In this document: positions 32,129 to 34,221 of the stretch, one piece after another
Layout of the letters: every line of letters starts with the position of its first letter
How positions within the stretch are numbered: the stretch's first letter is position 1
NCBI GenBank assembly: GCA_964606855.1
Contig: CAZSHM010000012.1
Span: 1 to 34,221, forward strand
Source of the DNA: UBA7185 sp964606855
Lineage (GTDB): Bacteria > Bacillota > Peptococcia > Peptococcales > Peptococcaceae
Length of the DNA: 34,221 bases
Direction: 5' to 3'
The notes under the pieces: generated by a model
Database searches by the model: none
What the model was told of the DNA's origin: nothing
Seen by the model: only the letters and a program-made list of their open reading frames with translations
Made by a program: the position numbers and the translations under genes

Positions 32129-32644
32129 TCAATACCGCTTATAGCTGACCGCGAGATGTCCCAGCCATCCGGCAAGAATGCCGATCAGCGCGCCGGCTAA
32201 CACATCACTCGGATAATGGACATAGAGATAGAGGCGGGAAAAGGCAATCAGGCAAGCGAAAAGGAACGCCAGAACCCAACCGCGCCGTTTTTCAAAGAAC
32301 AGTGCGGACGCCGCAGAGAAAGCCGCGCCCGTATGCCCGGACGGGAAAGAGTAATCGGTCGGCGCGGGAATCAAAAGCTGTACGGCGGTGTTCACGTCGA
32401 ACGGCCGGATGCGGGCCGCCAGCGGTTTGAGGACGATGTTGCAGCAGAGGGCTTCCAGCGCAAGCGCCACGGCCATGGCCGCTCCGGCCTTCCGCGTTTG
32501 CGGAAGCAGCAGCAGCAGGGCGGCGCAGAGAATCCACAGAATGCCCCCGTTCCCCAGCGCCGTGAGATACGGCATGACCGTATCCAGAAAGTCACAGCGC
32601 AGATGCATCTGAATCCAATCCAAAAGATAGAGTTCGCTATACAA
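32129..32644 (-). CDS. PAP2-family membrane phosphatase
   Basis: This 171-residue membrane protein has about five hydrophobic segments and the three PAP2 motifs: KPLAARIRP (K73, R80, P81), FPSGHTG (S102, G103, H104) and SRLYLYVHYPSD (R137, H143, D147). Such enzymes remove phosphate from lipid phosphates such as undecaprenyl pyrophosphate or phosphatidic acid. The start is a TTG at 32644, with AGGA seven bases upstream. No ATG exists before residue 13, which would cut into the first helix. The gene lies between the divergent LysR gene and the sulfotransferase promoter, so read-through into the sulfotransferase gene is possible. Confidence 0.88.
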   Translation of the reverse strand: MYSELYLLDWIQMHLRCDFLDTVMPYLTALGNGGILWILCAALLLLLPQTRKAGAAMAVALALEALCCNIVLKPLAARIRPFDVNTAVQLLIPAPTDYSFPSGHTGAAFSAASALFFEKRRGWVLAFLFACLIAFSRLYLYVHYPSDVLAGALIGILAGWLGHLAVSYKRY

Positions 32645-32710
32645 GGTTTTTTCCTCGCTTTCTGTCCGTCCGCAAATTCTGTTTTTTCGCTCAAACTCTG
32701 TTTTTTCGCT
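32645..32710 (-). repeat. Direct repeats in the PAP2 leader
   Basis: The 14-base sequence AGCGAAAAAACAGA (minus strand) occurs twice exactly, at 32697-32710 and 32678-32691, with a 19-base period. A third, imperfect copy AGCGAGGAAAAAACC (32645-32659) contains the ribosome binding site and abuts the TTG start. They may be binding sites for a protein or a small RNA. Confidence 0.6.
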
Positions 32711-32820
32711 TCTTCCCGTTCTCTTGCAACGACCCTTTCTCTATCACAACTTCCCGCCCGGGCTCCCGCTTCCCTCCCCGCTTTTTGAAAAAATTCTGCC
32801 GTCACAGCGCATTTTTCACA

Positions 32821-32849
32821 TTGTCTTTTCCAAAAGGTTTCATTATAAT
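32821..32849 (+). promoter_or_regulatory. Promoter of the second LysR gene
   Basis: TTGTCT (32821-32826), 17 bases and TATAAT (32844-32849). A minus-strand TATAAT (32842-32847) overlaps it, so the PAP2 promoter may share this site, although no good -35 is visible for it. The resulting LysR leader would be about 180 bases long, with no gene or known riboswitch that I can recognise. Confidence 0.7.
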
Positions 32850-33039
32850 AAGATTAAATTGCGCTTATGTGCTGCCGCGGTTCCTCTCCGCCGCCATACC
32901 CGGCATGCATAACGCGCTACTGCGGAAATCTGATCTCCGGCCGTCGTTTGCGGATCACAGGGATCGCAGGTTCCATTGTAGCTACCGGCTCACGTTCTAG
33001 GCGTCATGCGTTTATCGAATCAGAACTGGAGGTTTTTCT

Positions 33040-34038
33040 ATGCGTCTCGAACATTTTCAGTACATCGTAGAAATTGCGCGCTGCAAATCCATGTCCAAGG
33101 CATCTAAAAAGCTCTACATCACCCAACCCTCCCTGAGCACCGCCATTCAGAATCTGGAAAAGGAAGTCGGATTCCAGATCTTCAAGCGCTCTACCTACGG
33201 TGTAGCGCTGACGGACAAGGGAGAGGCGCTCCTTGCCATCGCCGAAAATATCGTCCATCAGCTGGACCTGCTCAAGGAACTCTCCAACCCGGAGACGGAT
33301 TCCGCCACCAACCTGAATCTGGCGGCCGTGCCCGTCTTCTGCAACGCGCTGATGTTCCAGCTGATTCAGATTCTAAAGCGCGACTATCCCTATATCCATC
33401 TCAACACACTGGAGCTGCGCCCGTCCAAAATCCTGCCCGCCCTCTTGTCCGGGGCCGCGGACTTGGCTGTCGGCACGTATGCGCCCAGCACCAAGGAACA
33501 GATCTTTCAGGAAGCCTCCAAAAACAATCTTGCGATTGAACCGATTTTCGAGGATCCCATGTACTGCTTCCTGCACCGCAACCATCCCATGGCCCGGAAA
33601 CGCTGTGTCTCCCTGGAGGATCTCTCCGACAGCATCCCGGCGCTGTTCAACGATCACACCTTGATGGACAGCTACGAGTATCATCAGCCGGATGCGCATG
33701 AATACGCCAAAAATTATTACAGTTTCACGGATCGATCCAGCGTCAAAAAGGCCGTGGCCAAGGGACTTGCATATGCCATCCTGCCGCGATTGATGGCCTA
33801 CGACGATATCTATGTCACGTCCGGCATGATCATCCCCGTGCCGCTCTCCGATGCGGATGTGGTTCTCACAACTTATCTCGCCTATCCGGCTCGCGGAAAC
33901 TTGCCCAAGGCGATCGCCATCTCCATCGAGCTGATCCGCAGTCTGTACGAGGAGATCGGCAGAAAGATCGACGACGCGGAGCAGCGCTTCAAGGCGGAGG
34001 AGACTTCCCGCCGCGACAACCAGTATCTGCTCTATTGA
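33040..34038 (+). CDS. LysR-family regulator, divergent from PAP2-sulfotransferase
   Basis: This 332-residue protein has an N-terminal winged HTH (FQYIVEIARCKSMSKASKKLYITQPSLSTAIQNLEKEVGFQIFKRS) and a LysR effector domain (about 92-300). The C-terminal tail (about 305-332) is charged and longer than usual. The ATG at 33040 has TGGAGG eight bases upstream. It is divergent from the PAP2 and sulfotransferase genes across a 395-base region, so it probably controls one or both in response to an unknown effector. It resembles the other LysR protein of this window only at the family level. A 19-bp stem terminator follows. Confidence 0.9.
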   Translation: MRLEHFQYIVEIARCKSMSKASKKLYITQPSLSTAIQNLEKEVGFQIFKRSTYGVALTDKGEALLAIAENIVHQLDLLKELSNPETDSATNLNLAAVPVFCNALMFQLIQILKRDYPYIHLNTLELRPSKILPALLSGAADLAVGTYAPSTKEQIFQEASKNNLAIEPIFEDPMYCFLHRNHPMARKRCVSLEDLSDSIPALFNDHTLMDSYEYHQPDAHEYAKNYYSFTDRSSVKKAVAKGLAYAILPRLMAYDDIYVTSGMIIPVPLSDADVVLTTYLAYPARGNLPKAIAISIELIRSLYEEIGRKIDDAEQRFKAEETSRRDNQYLLY

Positions 34039-34047
34039 ATCTGTCCG

Positions 34048-34089
34048 CACAAAAAAACAAGCAGCGAATCCGCTGCTTGTTTTTTTGTG
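34048..34089. terminator. Bidirectional terminator between LysR and tRNA-Trp
   Basis: A perfect 19-bp stem (34048-34066 with 34071-34089) with loop AATC has seven A on one flank of the stem and seven T on the other, so it works in both directions. It abuts the tRNA-Trp gene and includes the last bases of its CCA end. Confidence 0.93.
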
Positions 34090-34164
34090 GCAGGGGCACT
34101 AGGACTCGAACCCAGAACACGCGGATTTGGAGTCCGCTGCTCTACCAATTGGAGCTATACCCCT
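34088..34164 (-). tRNA. tRNA-Trp (anticodon CCA)
   Basis: A complete tRNA on the minus strand: a seven-base acceptor stem AGGGGTA/TGCCCCT with one G-T pair, anticodon stem GCGGA/TCCGC with loop CTCCAAA (anticodon CCA), a T arm with GGTTCGAGTCC and an encoded CCA (34088-34090). It is probably transcribed from tRNA-Asn and further upstream genes beyond the window. Confidence 0.95.
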
Positions 34165-34167
34165 AAG

Positions 34168-34221
34168 TGGCTCCCCAAACTGGACTCGAACCAGTGACAT
34201 CATGATTAACAGTCATGCGCT
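34168..34221 (-). tRNA. tRNA-Asn (anticodon GTT), partial
   Basis: The 3' 54 bases of a tRNA run off the window edge. The anticodon stem CATGA/TCATG with loop CTGTTAA gives anticodon GTT, and the T arm contains GGTTCGAGTCC, with encoded CCA at 34168-34170. Only three bases separate it from tRNA-Trp, so the two are co-transcribed. Confidence 0.92.

Noticed and set aside
32867..33070. 67-residue frame in the leader of the second LysR gene as a possible leader peptide
   Set aside because: No ribosome binding site precedes its ATG, its composition is not peptide-like, and it runs into the LysR start region out of frame.

Overview
The window looks like a chromosomal segment of an anaerobic Firmicute, most likely a GC-rich gut clostridium (Oscillospiraceae or Lachnospiraceae type). 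The reasons are its Gram-positive ribosome binding sites and promoters, an A-type flavodiiron protein beside a rubredoxin, CopAmOx-N secreted proteins, a lipoprotein-linked two-component system and an RlmN/Cfr paralog. The placement rests on gene content only. I see no insertion sequence, integrase, phage gene, CRISPR array or rRNA. Most genes are intact and most lie on the minus strand.

Left part (1-9.1 kb). A VanX-type D,D-dipeptidase and a DUF819 membrane protein are separated by a terminator. A flavodiiron/rubredoxin oxygen-defence pair follows, divergent from an XRE regulator. Then come a lone RlmN/Cfr-family methylase gene and a tightly coupled trio: zinc-ribbon protein, YlmA/ModF-type ABC ATPase and an unrecognised protein.

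Middle (9.1-19.2 kb). Two paralogous cytosolic phosphodiesterase-superfamily enzymes flank an SLC13-type anion permease, with a divergent LysR regulator. This looks like an uptake-and-hydrolysis module for an unknown anionic ester. Next is an operon of a FIST sensor protein, an aldehyde dehydrogenase and an unannotated 32-residue membrane peptide. Two copies of a 228-bp, highly structured repeat lie at 6284-6511 and 15993-16220, each between a plus-strand stop codon and a bidirectional terminator.

Right part (19.2-34.2 kb). Tandem secreted CopAmOx-N proteins end at a terminator with a 23-bp perfect stem. A DctP-like lipoprotein, a response regulator and a histidine kinase overlap in one operon. 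A DUF695-RraB protein, a Nudix/winged-helix NrtR regulator and nicotinate phosphoribosyltransferase form an NAD-related cluster. An aryl-sulfate sulfotransferase without a signal peptide, a PAP2 phosphatase and a divergent LysR regulator form a second LysR-linked module. The window ends in tRNA-Trp and a partial tRNA-Asn.

The strongest candidates for something undescribed are the 228-bp structured repeat, which shows a compensatory base-pair change between copies, the phosphodiesterase/SLC13/phosphodiesterase locus, the cytosolic sulfotransferase module (which shares promoter architecture and a CTAT-N7-ATAG motif with the DUF819 gene), and the 32-residue peptide.
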